A DNA stretch of 64,000 bases from Paracoccus nototheniae. GTDB lineage: Bacteria; Pseudomonadota; Alphaproteobacteria; Rhodobacterales; Rhodobacteraceae. Below are positions 35,616-44,123 of the stretch, piece by piece; position 1 is the first letter of the stretch, and every line of letters starts with the position of its first letter. A model generated the notes under the pieces. The model was given only the letters and a program-made list of their open reading frames with translations, was not told the DNA's origin and did no database searches. Both the position numbers and the translations under genes were made by a program. The stretch is from NCBI RefSeq assembly GCF_004335005.1, contig NZ_RQRT01000002.1, forward strand, positions 124,001 through 188,000, in the 5' to 3' direction.

Positions 35616-36352
35616 GCGCGTTTTCCCTTGAAGGCCGCACCGCGCTGGTGACCGGTGCCAATACCGGCATCGGTCAGGCCATCGCGGTCGCCATGGCGGA
35701 AGCCGGGGCAGATGTCATCGCCTCGGGACGTCGCGATTGCGACGAGACCCTGGCGATGATCGGCAAGGTCTCGGGCAGGGCGGGGCGCAGCCTGACGCTG
35801 GATTTCGCCGATCCGATGGCCGCGCGCGATGTCTTTGCCGATCAGCCCATCGACATTCTGGTCAACAATGCGGGCATCATCCGCCGCGACGATGCGGTCG
35901 ATTTTTCCGAGGCCGATTGGGACGCGGTGATGGACGTGAACCTCAAGGCGCTGTTCTTCACCTGTCAGGCCTTTGCGCGCGCCGCCCTGCCGCGGGGGCA
36001 TGGCAAGATCGTCAACATCGCGTCCCTGCTGTCTTTTCAGGGCGGCATCCGCGTGCCGTCCTATACCGCGTCCAAGCATGGCGTGGCGGGGCTGACCAAG
36101 CTGATGGCCAATGAATGGGCGGCCAGGGGGCTGACCGTCAACGCCATCGCGCCCGGCTATATCGAAACGAACAACACCGAGGCCTTGCGCGCCGATCCCG
36201 ACCGGTCCCGCGCGATCCTTGACCGCATCCCCGCAGGCCGGTGGGGCCGCCCCGAGGATATCGCGCAGACTGCAGTGTTTCTGGCAGCGCCCGCATCCGA
36301 TTACATCAACGGCGCGGTCCTGAATGTCGATGGAGGCTGGCTTGCCAGATAG
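35612..36352 (+). CDS. kduD: 2-dehydro-3-deoxy-D-gluconate 5-dehydrogenase
   Basis: This 246-residue short-chain dehydrogenase has the nucleotide motif TGANTGIGQA (about 12-21), the NNAG motif, catalytic Ser-Tyr-Lys in the context SYTASKHGVAGL and a C-terminal NGAVLNVDGGW. KduD reduces 2,5-diketo-3-deoxygluconate to 2-keto-3-deoxygluconate with NAD(P)H. The start is GTG, overlapping the kduI stop. It overlaps the next gene by a few bases. The position directly after kduI makes the assignment firm. Confidence 0.94.
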   Translation: MSAFSLEGRTALVTGANTGIGQAIAVAMAEAGADVIASGRRDCDETLAMIGKVSGRAGRSLTLDFADPMAARDVFADQPIDILVNNAGIIRRDDAVDFSEADWDAVMDVNLKALFFTCQAFARAALPRGHGKIVNIASLLSFQGGIRVPSYTASKHGVAGLTKLMANEWAARGLTVNAIAPGYIETNNTEALRADPDRSRAILDRIPAGRWGRPEDIAQTAVFLAAPASDYINGAVLNVDGGWLAR

Positions 36353-37760
36353 ATTGCATCACGCGCCCTCGGGCAAACCCGCCGGGATCGTGCATCTGGG
36401 CCTTGGCGCGTTCTTTCGCGCCCATGGTGCGGTCTATGTGGCCGAAGCCATGGAGGCGTCCGGAGGCGATTGGGGCATCATCGGCGTATCCCTGCAATCG
36501 CCCGGCACGCGGGACCGGCTGAAGCCGCAGGGCTGGGCCTATACGGCGGTCGAGATGGGCCCGGCGGGCGAAAGCCCCCGGGTCATGACCATCCTGCGCG
36601 ACGTGCTGGTCGCGCCGGAAGACCCGCAGGCCGTGCTGGACGCGATGGCCTTGCCCGACATTCGGATCGTCAGCCTGACCGTCACCGAAAAGGGCTATTG
36701 TCTGGAGCCGTCGACGGGGCGGCTGAACGCGGCGCATCCCGATATCGTCCATGATCTGGCCAACCCGCTGCCAAAATCGGCACCGGGCTTTCTGGTGCGG
36801 GCCTTGCAGGCGCGGCGCGATGCGGGCGTGGCGCCCTTTACTGTGCTGTGTTGCGACAACCTGCCGGAAAACGGTCGTGTGCTGCGCGGCGTGGTGCTGG
36901 ATCTGGCGCGGCTGATCGATCCGGCGCTGGCCGATTGGATTGCCGCCGAAGGGGCGTTTCCCTGCACCATGGTCGACCGCATCGTGCCCGCCACCACGCC
37001 CGCCGATCTGGACCGGCTGGCGGCTGCCACGGGCCTGCGCGACGCGGCGCCGGTTCTGCACGAGCCGTTCCGCCAATGGGTGGTCGAGGATGATTTCGTC
37101 GGCGGCGCGCGTCCCGATCTGGGCGCGGTCGGCGTGCAGCTGGTCGGCGACGTGACCCCGTTCGAGCATATGAAGCTGCGGATGCTGAACGGAACGCATT
37201 CGGCGCTGGCTTATCTGGGCAATCTGGCCGGGCACGAGACGATCGCCGATGTCGCCGCCGATCCGGTCTTTGCAGCCTATGCCGAGCGGTTGTGGCAGAG
37301 CGAGATCATCCCCGCCCTGACCCCGCCGCCGGGCGTCGATCTGGGGGACTATGCCGGGGCGCTGGCGGCGCGCTATGCCAATCCGGCGATCCGCCACCGG
37401 ACCTGGCAGATCGCCATGGATGGCAGCCAGAAGCTGCCGCAGCGCATTCTGGCGACGATCGCTGAAAGCCGGGCGGCGGGCCGCGATGTGCCGGGGCTGA
37501 CGCTGGCCGTCGCGGGATGGATGCGCTTTGCCTCGGGTCGCGACGAAGACGGTGCGGCGATCGAGGTCAAGGATCCGTTGGCGCCGCAGCTGGCGGCGCT
37601 GTGGCAACAGGATGCCGGGGCGACCGTCGCCGGTTTTCTGGCGCTGACGCAGGTTTTCCCCGAGGCGCTGCGCCGCGATGCGGGCTTTGCCGGGGATCTG
37701 ACGGCGGCCTTGAGCGGGCTTGTGGCGCGCGGTGCGCGGGCCATGGCGGCCGCGGTCTGA
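36342..37760 (+). CDS. uxuB: Fructuronate reductase / mannonate oxidoreductase
   Basis: This 472-residue polyol-dehydrogenase-family protein has the N-terminal NAD motif VHLGLGAFFRAH, the CDNLPENG segment and the catalytic Lys region EHMKLRMLNGTHS. UxuB reduces D-fructuronate, the UxaC product, to D-mannonate. GGAGG at 36332-36336 points to TTG 36342 as start; ATG 36324 or 36330 in the same frame would overlap kduD more and cover that site. The start is therefore uncertain by up to six codons. No mannonate dehydratase follows it. Confidence 0.88.
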   Translation: MPDRLHHAPSGKPAGIVHLGLGAFFRAHGAVYVAEAMEASGGDWGIIGVSLQSPGTRDRLKPQGWAYTAVEMGPAGESPRVMTILRDVLVAPEDPQAVLDAMALPDIRIVSLTVTEKGYCLEPSTGRLNAAHPDIVHDLANPLPKSAPGFLVRALQARRDAGVAPFTVLCCDNLPENGRVLRGVVLDLARLIDPALADWIAAEGAFPCTMVDRIVPATTPADLDRLAAATGLRDAAPVLHEPFRQWVVEDDFVGGARPDLGAVGVQLVGDVTPFEHMKLRMLNGTHSALAYLGNLAGHETIADVAADPVFAAYAERLWQSEIIPALTPPPGVDLGDYAGALAARYANPAIRHRTWQIAMDGSQKLPQRILATIAESRAAGRDVPGLTLAVAGWMRFASGRDEDGAAIEVKDPLAPQLAALWQQDAGATVAGFLALTQVFPEALRRDAGFAGDLTAALSGLVARGARAMAAAV

Positions 37761-37810
37761 GCGGAGCGGGGGGAAGGGGGGCGCTGCCCCCCATCGCCTG
37801 ACGGCGATCC

Positions 37811-37840
37811 CCCCCCGGGATATTTCCGCCAAGATGAAAG
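37811..37840 (-). repeat. Intergenic repeat, copy B
   Basis: Read on the minus strand, the motif CTTTCATCTTGGC, then AAATATCCC and a G run begins one base after the kdgK stop. G/C-rich inverted sequences (GGGGGGC..GCCCCCC near 37775-37791) lie beside it, between the convergent uxuB and kdgK genes. Confidence 0.7.
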
Positions 37841-37841
37841 A

Positions 37842-38789
37842 TCAGCGCGGGGTGCGGGCATCCTCGACCGCCTGAGGGACCAGGGCGCCGTGATGGCGGA
37901 TGACCTGACGGCTGAGGGCATGGCCCGCGCGGATCGCCGAGGCGCAATCCCGACCCGAGAGCTGGGCGGCCAGATAGCCGGCGTTGAAGCTGTCACCGGC
38001 GGCAGTGGTGTCGACGGGGGTGTCACGGGTCAGATCGTCGATCGCGCCGGTCCCCTGTGTGCCGCCAAAGACGATCGGGCCGCCGCCATTCTTGACGACG
38101 ACATGGCCCGCCCCGCAGGCCAGATAGCGGGCGCGGGTGGCTGCGGGATCGGCATCGCCGAAATGCGTGGCCTCGTCATCATGGCTGGGCAGGACCAGAT
38201 CGGCGCGGGCGGCGGCGTTTTCGGTCACCTTGCGCATCGTGTCAGGGTCCGACCACAGGCGCGGGCGCAGGTTGGTGTCGAAGACGACCGTCGTGCCCTG
38301 CGCGCGGGCATCGTCCAGCGCGGCCAGCAGAGTGTCGCGTCCGGCGGGGGGCAGGATCGCCAGCGTGATCCCCGACAGATAGGCCATCCGGCTGCCGTCC
38401 AGCGCCGCTGCCAGCACCTGCGGCTGATCGGCCAGGCGCCGCGCGGCAGAGGTGTCGCGCCAATAGGCGAAGCTGCGTTCGCCGCCCTGCAGGCTGATGG
38501 CGTAGAGGCCGATCTCGCGATCCGTCTCGGCCCGGATATGGGTGGCGTCGATGCCGGACTGGCCCAAGAACGCCAGCATGCGGGTCGAGAATTCGCCGGT
38601 GCCGATGCGGGTCAGAAAGCCGACCTGGGTTTCCGCGTCCAGAAGGCGGCGCAGATACCAAGCGGTGTTCAGCGTGTCGCCCGCAAAGCCCATGCGCCAC
38701 AAGCCGGGCTGATCGGCCTGCGAGAGTTCGACCATCGCCTCGCCGATGGAGAGGATGCGGGTGGCGGTCTGTTTGGGGGCAGGGGTCAT
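37842..38789 (-). CDS. kdgK: 2-keto-3-deoxygluconate kinase (PfkB family)
   Basis: The 315-residue kinase has PfkB-family features: an N-terminal SIGEAMVELSQ, the middle DTNLRPRLWSD and the C-terminal catalytic signature DTTAAGDSFNAGYLAAQLSG with the general-base Asp. KDG kinase phosphorylates 2-keto-3-deoxygluconate from both the kduID and uxuB branches to KDPG. The context makes KDG the likely substrate; other sugar acids are possible. It is the second gene of a small minus-strand operon after a GntR regulator, 7 bases apart, and converges on uxuB. Confidence 0.9.
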   Translation of the reverse strand: MTPAPKQTATRILSIGEAMVELSQADQPGLWRMGFAGDTLNTAWYLRRLLDAETQVGFLTRIGTGEFSTRMLAFLGQSGIDATHIRAETDREIGLYAISLQGGERSFAYWRDTSAARRLADQPQVLAAALDGSRMAYLSGITLAILPPAGRDTLLAALDDARAQGTTVVFDTNLRPRLWSDPDTMRKVTENAAARADLVLPSHDDEATHFGDADPAATRARYLACGAGHVVVKNGGGPIVFGGTQGTGAIDDLTRDTPVDTTAAGDSFNAGYLAAQLSGRDCASAIRAGHALSRQVIRHHGALVPQAVEDARTPR

Positions 38790-38796
38790 CGCAGGC

Positions 38797-39459
38797 CTAT
38801 TCGGTGAAGTAATCGGGATGGGCGTCCATCATATGCGGCACCTCGGTCAGCATCTGGCGCAGATGGGTGCGGATCGCGGCCTCGGCGGCATCGGGATCGC
38901 CCGCCTGCAGCGCAGTCAGGACGGCGCGGTGCTGGGCGATGGTCTGGTTGCGGTCGAACACGCGCATCGACAGGTGGCGCAAACGGTTCATTTGCGCCTT
39001 GAGGCGGTCCAGATCCTGCCAGACGGCGGGATGGCCCGCCGCCTCGGCCATGGCCTGATGGAAGCGGTCGTCGGCCTCGACAAAGGCCGGGACGTTGCTT
39101 TCGGCATCGGCCCGGGCCTGCAGGTCCAGTTCGCGTTCCATTGCGCCAAGATCGGGCCGGGTCCGGGCCACGATGCGGGCCAGATCGCTTTCCACCGCCT
39201 CGCGGATCATGCGCGCAGACAGCACCGCGCGGACCGAGATGCGGCTGATATAGGTGCCGCGCTGCGGGCGGATCTCGGCCAGACCGTCGCTGGCGAGGCG
39301 GATGAAAGCCTCTCGAACCGGCTGGCGGGACAGGCCGACCTGTTCGGCGATCTCGGTTTCCGACAGCCGCATGCCGGGCAGCAGATCGCCGCGCAGGACG
39401 CAGCCGTAAAGCCAGTCATGGACCTGCTGGGCGGTCGAGGCGGATCGGATCGGGATCAT
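38797..39459 (-). CDS. GntR-family (FadR-type) regulator beside kdgK
   Basis: The 220-residue repressor has the winged helix LSETEIAEQVGLSRQPVREA and an all-helical FadR-type ligand domain. It resembles the GntR protein at the other end of the locus, so the two are paralogues. ATG 39459 is preceded by AGGA; a longer frame to 39579 would add 40 residues unlike the family. It heads the kdgK operon, so it probably controls that gene and perhaps the rest of the locus, with a uronate intermediate as ligand. The region before it is AT-rich and contains a direct CCATAC repeat (about 39498-39511). Confidence 0.88.
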   Translation of the reverse strand: MIPIRSASTAQQVHDWLYGCVLRGDLLPGMRLSETEIAEQVGLSRQPVREAFIRLASDGLAEIRPQRGTYISRISVRAVLSARMIREAVESDLARIVARTRPDLGAMERELDLQARADAESNVPAFVEADDRFHQAMAEAAGHPAVWQDLDRLKAQMNRLRHLSMRVFDRNQTIAQHRAVLTALQAGDPDAAEAAIRTHLRQMLTEVPHMMDAHPDYFTE

Positions 39460-39616
39460 GGCTGTCGGAGTCCTGTGGGGGTGATGGATGTTTATACCAT
39501 ACTTCCATACGAGTAAAGGAGATCGCGCCACAGGATCTTGTGCTCGCGGATCATCCCCCGATCCGATGGGATTTTGCAACCCGCGGTGACCAGCGCGGGG
39601 CGTCCGGTCCGATAAA

Positions 39617-39655
39617 GAAAGGCCCCCGCAGACATCGCTGCAGGGGCCTTTTCAC
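39617..39655 (-). terminator. Terminator after the 28-residue protein gene
   Basis: A long stem (AAAGGCCCC..GCAG with CTGC..GGGGCCTTT) around 39618-39653 ends in T runs on both strands. It can stop transcripts of the small minus-strand gene at 39709-39795, and also any transcript entering from the other side. Confidence 0.8.
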
Positions 39656-39708
39656 GCAGGTCCGGTGATCACATGGCCCATGGGGCCCCGTTCATCGGCG
39701 CTGTGCGA

Positions 39709-39795
39709 TCAGAAGATCAGCGACAGGATGCCGATGACGACCAGAAGTCCGATGATGAAGATGATACCGACGGCGCCGCCGAGGAACTTAAGCAT
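39709..39795 (-). CDS. 28-residue single-helix membrane protein
   Basis: This very short gene encodes MLKFLGG followed by a continuous hydrophobic segment (Val/Ile/Leu/Gly) to the end, IGILSLIF. It is almost entirely one membrane helix. Support for its reality comes from a good AGGAGA ribosome site 6 bases before the ATG at 39795 and from the strong terminator 55 bases after the stop. I do not recognise the family. Possible roles are a regulatory small membrane protein or a type I toxin peptide. No antitoxin RNA was identified, and the lack of charged residues after the N-terminus gives no further hint. Confidence 0.65.
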   Translation of the reverse strand: MLKFLGGAVGIIFIIGLLVVIGILSLIF

Positions 39796-40633
39796 GATAT
39801 TCTCCTGTGTTGTCCGGGACAACCGCTGCGGTCGGGACTGGTTCCGTCGGATGATGCGGCATCGGGCCGGGGCCATCGGGACGGGGCCCGCGATGGCGCA
39901 GGCAACCATTCCGAGGCGGGGATGGTGACTTTGGCAGAGCGGCGGGCCGCTGCGGAACGGGGCGGGACGCAGGGTGCCGGTCGATTGTCGGTCGTCGCAT
40001 CGACCGAGGTGGATCGGGGGTGGATGGGTGGAATTGTGACAGGCTGCCCGTCCGGTGCCTTGAGGCAAATGGTCGTCCCGGCATCTTGAGCATGGCTGAA
40101 GCGACAGGGCGGAAGCGTAGGGGGTATAGGGGTTGCCGGTCGGGACCGAGGGCGGAATGCGACATCAGCAATGATCGTCATTTTGAATATTGTAAATGGA
40201 TATGAATAAGACTCGATCATGGTCCTTGATGCAGTTTCTGAAACGCATGTATGCACCTGAAAATTGTAATTCCCTTTCTGCGAAGATCTTTTTGTTAGTG
40301 ATTCAAAACAGTTACTTGGTGGGGTATTGATTCGAAAGAACCCCATTTTTGTGAACAGAACGCCGAAATTATGTCAACCAAAAGTTGTGTAAACTTTATC
40401 AATCGCGTCGCTAAACGAATGTGTTTTGTCTGTTTTGCACGGGGTGGTAATTACAGGGTGCGGCCTGTCGCCGCATGTCGCTTTTGACCCTCGATCTTGC
40501 GCTCTGTTTCGGGCGCGTCTGCCGGGATGGACATCTTAGGCCATCAATCCCGCATCGAAAAAACGATCATGTCCCGGGTCAGACCCCGGTGCCTGGTGAT
40601 CTTGGAAAGTTCACCTCATGGAGTATGTGCAAA
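39796..40633. other. Long intergenic region, right part AT-rich
   Basis: No convincing gene was found in these 838 bases. The left part (to about 40140) has ordinary composition and probably holds the promoter of the small membrane protein gene. The right part (about 40150-40480) is clearly richer in A+T than anything else in the window and contains runs such as GAATATTGTAAATGG. It precedes the first Hint-domain gene, so it may be a long regulatory region, a transferred segment or a remnant. Open frames here are short and have no ribosome sites. Confidence 0.5.
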
Positions 40634-41698
40634 ATGGCTATCAATGAAACTGGAGTTGCATTCGCCACGCCCGCGACCGTTCTGACCGTCGGTGTCGCGG
40701 ATCTTAACATCAGCGTTGGCAATCTTGGTCTCCTCTCGGGCGTCGAGGCGGGCCCAAGTCTGGTGCCGCTTGGCTCGTGGGCAACCTCGCTGACGCGTGA
40801 GGAAGATGGAAATGTCCTGAATGTGGGCGAGGAATTCGTGCTGTCGCGCACGTTCAGTCCTGCACTTGGTGAGCCGAACACGACCACTGAAACGCTGACG
40901 ATGGAAGGAACCGGCACTGTCACAGGCATTTTCGGCACGCGGACCTTTATCATCGCATCGACCGAAGGTGGCGTTCAGCGCATTATCTTCCCTGATGGCG
41001 ACCTGCCGCCCGTTACGGATGTGCTGCTGACCCTTGATACCGATACCTTCTTGGCTGGTTACGACTTCGACGCTGACGACATCGTCTGCTTTGCCAGGGG
41101 CACGCTTGTGGACACCCCCGAGGGACCGCGCGCGATCGAGGATCTTCAGGCAGGCGACATGATCCTGACCAAGGATAACGGTCCGCAGCCGCTGCGCTGG
41201 ATCGGGCGGACGGTTGTCTCGGCCAGCACGCTGGCGCGCAAGGATAATCTGCGTCCGATCCGCATCCGGGCCGGGGCGCTTGGGGCGGGGGCGCCGTCCT
41301 CGGATCTGATCGTCTCGCCGCAGCACCGCATGCTGGTGCGGTCCAACATCGCGCAGAAGATGTTCGGAACGATGGAGGTTCTGGTCGCCGCCAAGCAGCT
41401 GCTGCAGATCGAGGGCGTCGATATCGCCCGTGATCTGGAAAGCGTCGAGTATTTCCACATGCTGTTCGACCGGCATGAGGTGGTCTTTGCCAACGGTGCC
41501 GAAAGTGAATCCCTCTATACCGGACCGCAGGCGCTGAAAGGCGTCGGTCTGGCCGCGCTGGACGAAATCTTCGCGCTGTTCCCGCAGCTGCAGGAGGCCG
41601 ACTACGAGGCCGAGGGCGCGCGCTACCTTGTCTCGGGGCGTCATGGGCGCAAGCTGGCGATCCGGCACAAACAGAACCACCGCGCGCTGGTCCGCTAA
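40634..41698 (+). CDS. Hint-domain protein 1
   Basis: The 354-residue protein has an N-terminal beta-rich segment of about 150 residues. A Hint_2-type (intein/hedgehog-like) domain starts at Cys152 (VCFARGTLVDTPEGPRAIED), with the GDMILTKDNG turn, the block VSPQHRMLV and a C-terminal basic end (IRHKQNHRALVR). The first-residue Cys and the His needed for thioester formation are present, so self-cleavage is possible; no Asn-plus-extein end is seen. Such proteins are common in Rhodobacteraceae and mostly uncharacterised. ATG 40634 is chosen with GGAG 10 bases before it; an upstream frame to 40475 enters the AT-rich region. It is convergent with a second Hint-domain gene. Confidence 0.85.
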   Translation: MAINETGVAFATPATVLTVGVADLNISVGNLGLLSGVEAGPSLVPLGSWATSLTREEDGNVLNVGEEFVLSRTFSPALGEPNTTTETLTMEGTGTVTGIFGTRTFIIASTEGGVQRIIFPDGDLPPVTDVLLTLDTDTFLAGYDFDADDIVCFARGTLVDTPEGPRAIEDLQAGDMILTKDNGPQPLRWIGRTVVSASTLARKDNLRPIRIRAGALGAGAPSSDLIVSPQHRMLVRSNIAQKMFGTMEVLVAAKQLLQIEGVDIARDLESVEYFHMLFDRHEVVFANGAESESLYTGPQALKGVGLAALDEIFALFPQLQEADYEAEGARYLVSGRHGRKLAIRHKQNHRALVR

Positions 41699-41724
41699 AG
41701 ACCACGCAGGCGACAGGTCCGGAC

Positions 41725-41754
41725 AGCTCCGCCCCTTTTGGGGGCGGGGCTTTT
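41725..41754 (+). terminator. Terminator between the convergent Hint genes
   Basis: An 11-bp stem with one G-T pair (41725-41735 with 41741-41751), a TTTTG loop and a following T run lie 26 bases after the stop of Hint gene 1. It also lies just beyond the stop of Hint gene 2. Confidence 0.8.
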
Positions 41755-41768
41755 CGGTGTTCATCCGC

Positions 41769-42896
41769 CTAGGCGCGCACCAAAGGCCGTGCGTTGCGCA
41801 GATGGCGCAGCGACAGCTGGCGGGCCTGACGACCGGTCGGGACGGGGCGCGCGAAGGGCGGCGGGCCATTCTGCGCCAGATCGGGCAGCAGCGCATGGAT
41901 CTGCGCGACCTGTGCCGGGCTGAAGGCCCGCAGCGCGACGGGACCGGGATAAAGGCTTTCTGTCCATGCGCCCTCGGCCTCGATCACCTCGTGGCGGTCC
42001 ATCAGGATATGCCAATAGGTCACGGGCCGGTCGTCGGTCTGCACGCTGATGCCCGGCTGACCGATCAGATGGCGCGCGGCCACCAATGTCTCCTCCGAGC
42101 CCAGCATCCGCGCGGCAATGGCCGAGCGCAGCAGGACGCGGTGCTGGGGCGAGACACGCAGATCGCGCGCAGGCCGGCCGGGACCAAGCGCCCCCGCCGC
42201 CAGCCGGATCGGCCGGTCCTGCGGGCGCAGGTCCAGATGCGCGGCATCGGCGCGGCGGTGGCCGATCCACAGGATCGGACGCGGCCCGTGATCCAGCGTC
42301 TCCAGCAGATCGCCGGGCCGCAGCGTCTGGACCGGGCGCGGCCCCTGCGCGGTGCGGATCAGGCTGCCCTCGACAAAGCAGGGCATGGCATAGGGAACAT
42401 GATCCCCCGCCTGACCGATGCCGCGCACGCCGGTATAGACATAGGTCTTGGACGGGTCGAAGACCGGATAGGTCGTGCCCCCGTCGGCTGTCGTTTGGGC
42501 CAGTGGAATGATCAGGACCGAATGGCGTCCGCCCAGCTCATCGCCTAGATCTTCGGGCACGAAGCTGCGTGGAAACAACGCGACGAACTGCCCGCCATCC
42601 GGACCCCGCAGGTTCGATGCCAGGAAATTCGACAGCGCCGTGCCCGCAGGCACCGTCACCTGAGAGGCGCCAAATCCGAAACTGGCATCCTCGGCCAGCG
42701 TCTGGTCGGTTTCGCCGGGGGTATAGAAGCCGCTTTGAAACAGCGGATCGTCATCGGCGATCGTGATCGTGGACAGGACCGGGTCGGGAAAGGTGATGGG
42801 ACTTCCGTCGGACCACGGGACAAAGCGCGGGTTACCGCTTTGGGTCCATGAGGGGATCGGTTCGCTGACCGTCAGAACGGTTATATGATAGGCCAT
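41769..42896 (-). CDS. Hint-domain protein 2
   Basis: The 375-residue protein has an N-terminal region of about 170 residues with no recognised fold. A Hint_2-type domain begins at Cys173 (PCFVEGSLIRTAQGPRPVQT), followed by GDLLETLDHGPRPILWIG, the block VSPQHRVLLRSAI and a C-terminal end (SLRHLRNARPLVRA) like that of Hint protein 1. The two genes are therefore paralogous in the Hint part but not in the N-terminal part. The N-terminus MAYHITVLTVSE has no classical signal peptide, so export, if any, would be by a type I or similar route. A full CtrA-type site lies 65-80 bases before the start. Confidence 0.85.
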   Translation of the reverse strand: MAYHITVLTVSEPIPSWTQSGNPRFVPWSDGSPITFPDPVLSTITIADDDPLFQSGFYTPGETDQTLAEDASFGFGASQVTVPAGTALSNFLASNLRGPDGGQFVALFPRSFVPEDLGDELGGRHSVLIIPLAQTTADGGTTYPVFDPSKTYVYTGVRGIGQAGDHVPYAMPCFVEGSLIRTAQGPRPVQTLRPGDLLETLDHGPRPILWIGHRRADAAHLDLRPQDRPIRLAAGALGPGRPARDLRVSPQHRVLLRSAIAARMLGSEETLVAARHLIGQPGISVQTDDRPVTYWHILMDRHEVIEAEGAWTESLYPGPVALRAFSPAQVAQIHALLPDLAQNGPPPFARPVPTGRQARQLSLRHLRNARPLVRA

Positions 42897-42960
42897 AAGA
42901 ATCTCCGGTTCGGATGCAGCCCTCCTGCCGCAGGACAGGCTTGACCTTACGAAGACCTGG

Positions 42961-42976
42961 TTAACAAAAGATTAAC
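42961..42976 (-). promoter_or_regulatory. CtrA-type binding site before Hint gene 2
   Basis: TTAA-N7-TTAAC is a perfect match to the full CtrA box (TTAA-N7-TTAA) and reads in both directions; on the minus strand it continues as TTAACCA. It lies 65 bases before the Hint gene 2 start and 6 bases beyond the end of the GlxA-type gene, so Hint gene 2 is the likely target. Confidence 0.6.
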
Positions 42977-42981
42977 GTCCC

Positions 42982-43965
42982 TCAGGCGGGAACGATCGAG
43001 GACGATGTTCCCCGTTCGCGATAGGGCGTGCTGCCATATTGCGCACGATAGCATTTGGAAAAATGCGACGGGCTGGAAAACCCCGATGCCAGCGCGATCT
43101 CGATGATCGACATCTCGGTCTGCATCAGCAGGTTGCGGGCGCGGGCCAGACGGGTTTCCATGTAATAGCGTTTCGGGCTGCGGTTCAGATAGCGGCGGAA
43201 CAGCCGTTCCAGCTGGCGCGTCGACATGCCCGCATCCAGCGCCAGCTGGGCGGGGCTGATCGGGTCTTCCAGATTGCCCTCCATCCGGGCGATCACCGCA
43301 GCCAGCCGGGGGTGGCGCACGCCGATGCGGGTGGGGATGGACAGGCGCTGGCGGTCCTGATCGGTCCGGATCGCGGTGTGCAGCATCTGGTCGGCCACGT
43401 CGGCGGCCAGCGCGTCGCCATGCGCCTCGGCGATCAGATGCAGCATCAGATCGATGGAACTGGTCCCCCCCGCCGCCGTCAGCCGGTTGCCGTCATGGAC
43501 AAAGACCGACCGGAACAGATCGACCTGCGGAAAGGCCTCGGCGAAACCGTCGTGGTTTTCCCAATGGATCGTGGCCTTGCGCCCCTCCAGCAGGCCCGCC
43601 TCGGCCAGCACCCATGCGCCGGTGCACACCGCGCCCATCGCGCCGCCGCCGCGGGCCTGACGGCGCAGCCAGGCCAGCACCGGGCGCGTCGTCTCTCGTG
43701 CGATTTCGGTGCCGCCGCAGATGATGACCACGTCGTCGCGGGCGGGGGCCGGGCCCTCGGCCTCCAGCCCGCCGTCCAGCAGCACCCGCGCGCCGTTCGA
43801 ACAGGTGGCCATGTCGCCGCGCGGCCCCACCAGCCGCCAGTCGAACAGCGCCCGGCCCGCCGCGCGGTTGGCCAGACGCAACGGTTCGATCGCCGCCGTG
43901 AAGGGCAGCATGGTGAAACGGTCCAGCAACAGGAAGGTGAAACGGCGCGGTCTGTCGGATGGCAT
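42982..43965 (-). CDS. GlxA-family AraC-type regulator with DJ-1/PfpI domain
   Basis: The 327-residue protein has an N-terminal DJ-1/PfpI amidase-like domain (about 8-170, with the nucleophile-elbow-like AMGAVCTGAWVLAEAGLL). A C-terminal AraC helix-turn-helix pair follows (about 215-315, LALDAGMSTRQLERLFRRYL and IALASGFSSPSHFSKCYRAQ). This layout marks the GlxA group, which includes choline, carnitine and arginine catabolism regulators. The ATG at 43965 is chosen over GTG 43998. No catabolic operon is adjacent, so the target is unknown. It diverges from the DAHP synthase gene. Confidence 0.88.
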   Translation of the reverse strand: MPSDRPRRFTFLLLDRFTMLPFTAAIEPLRLANRAAGRALFDWRLVGPRGDMATCSNGARVLLDGGLEAEGPAPARDDVVIICGGTEIARETTRPVLAWLRRQARGGGAMGAVCTGAWVLAEAGLLEGRKATIHWENHDGFAEAFPQVDLFRSVFVHDGNRLTAAGGTSSIDLMLHLIAEAHGDALAADVADQMLHTAIRTDQDRQRLSIPTRIGVRHPRLAAVIARMEGNLEDPISPAQLALDAGMSTRQLERLFRRYLNRSPKRYYMETRLARARNLLMQTEMSIIEIALASGFSSPSHFSKCYRAQYGSTPYRERGTSSSIVPA

Positions 43966-44123
43966 GAGGCTGTCTTTGCAAACGGGTCCGTCCGGCACCC
44001 AAACAGGCTTTCATCGCCGCGGCAAGGGGGCGCGACATGCCCTGCCCATCGCGGCGGCAGGGCCTTTTCCTGACGGTTGATCGCGTCTATACCAACGCCA
44101 CCGTTTGACAGGAGCCCAAGGCC

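Noticed and set aside
40319..40349. GGGG/CCCC dyad followed by a T run in the AT-rich gap
   Set aside because: The stem is only 4-5 bp with a long loop and no gene end nearby, so a terminator call is not supported.
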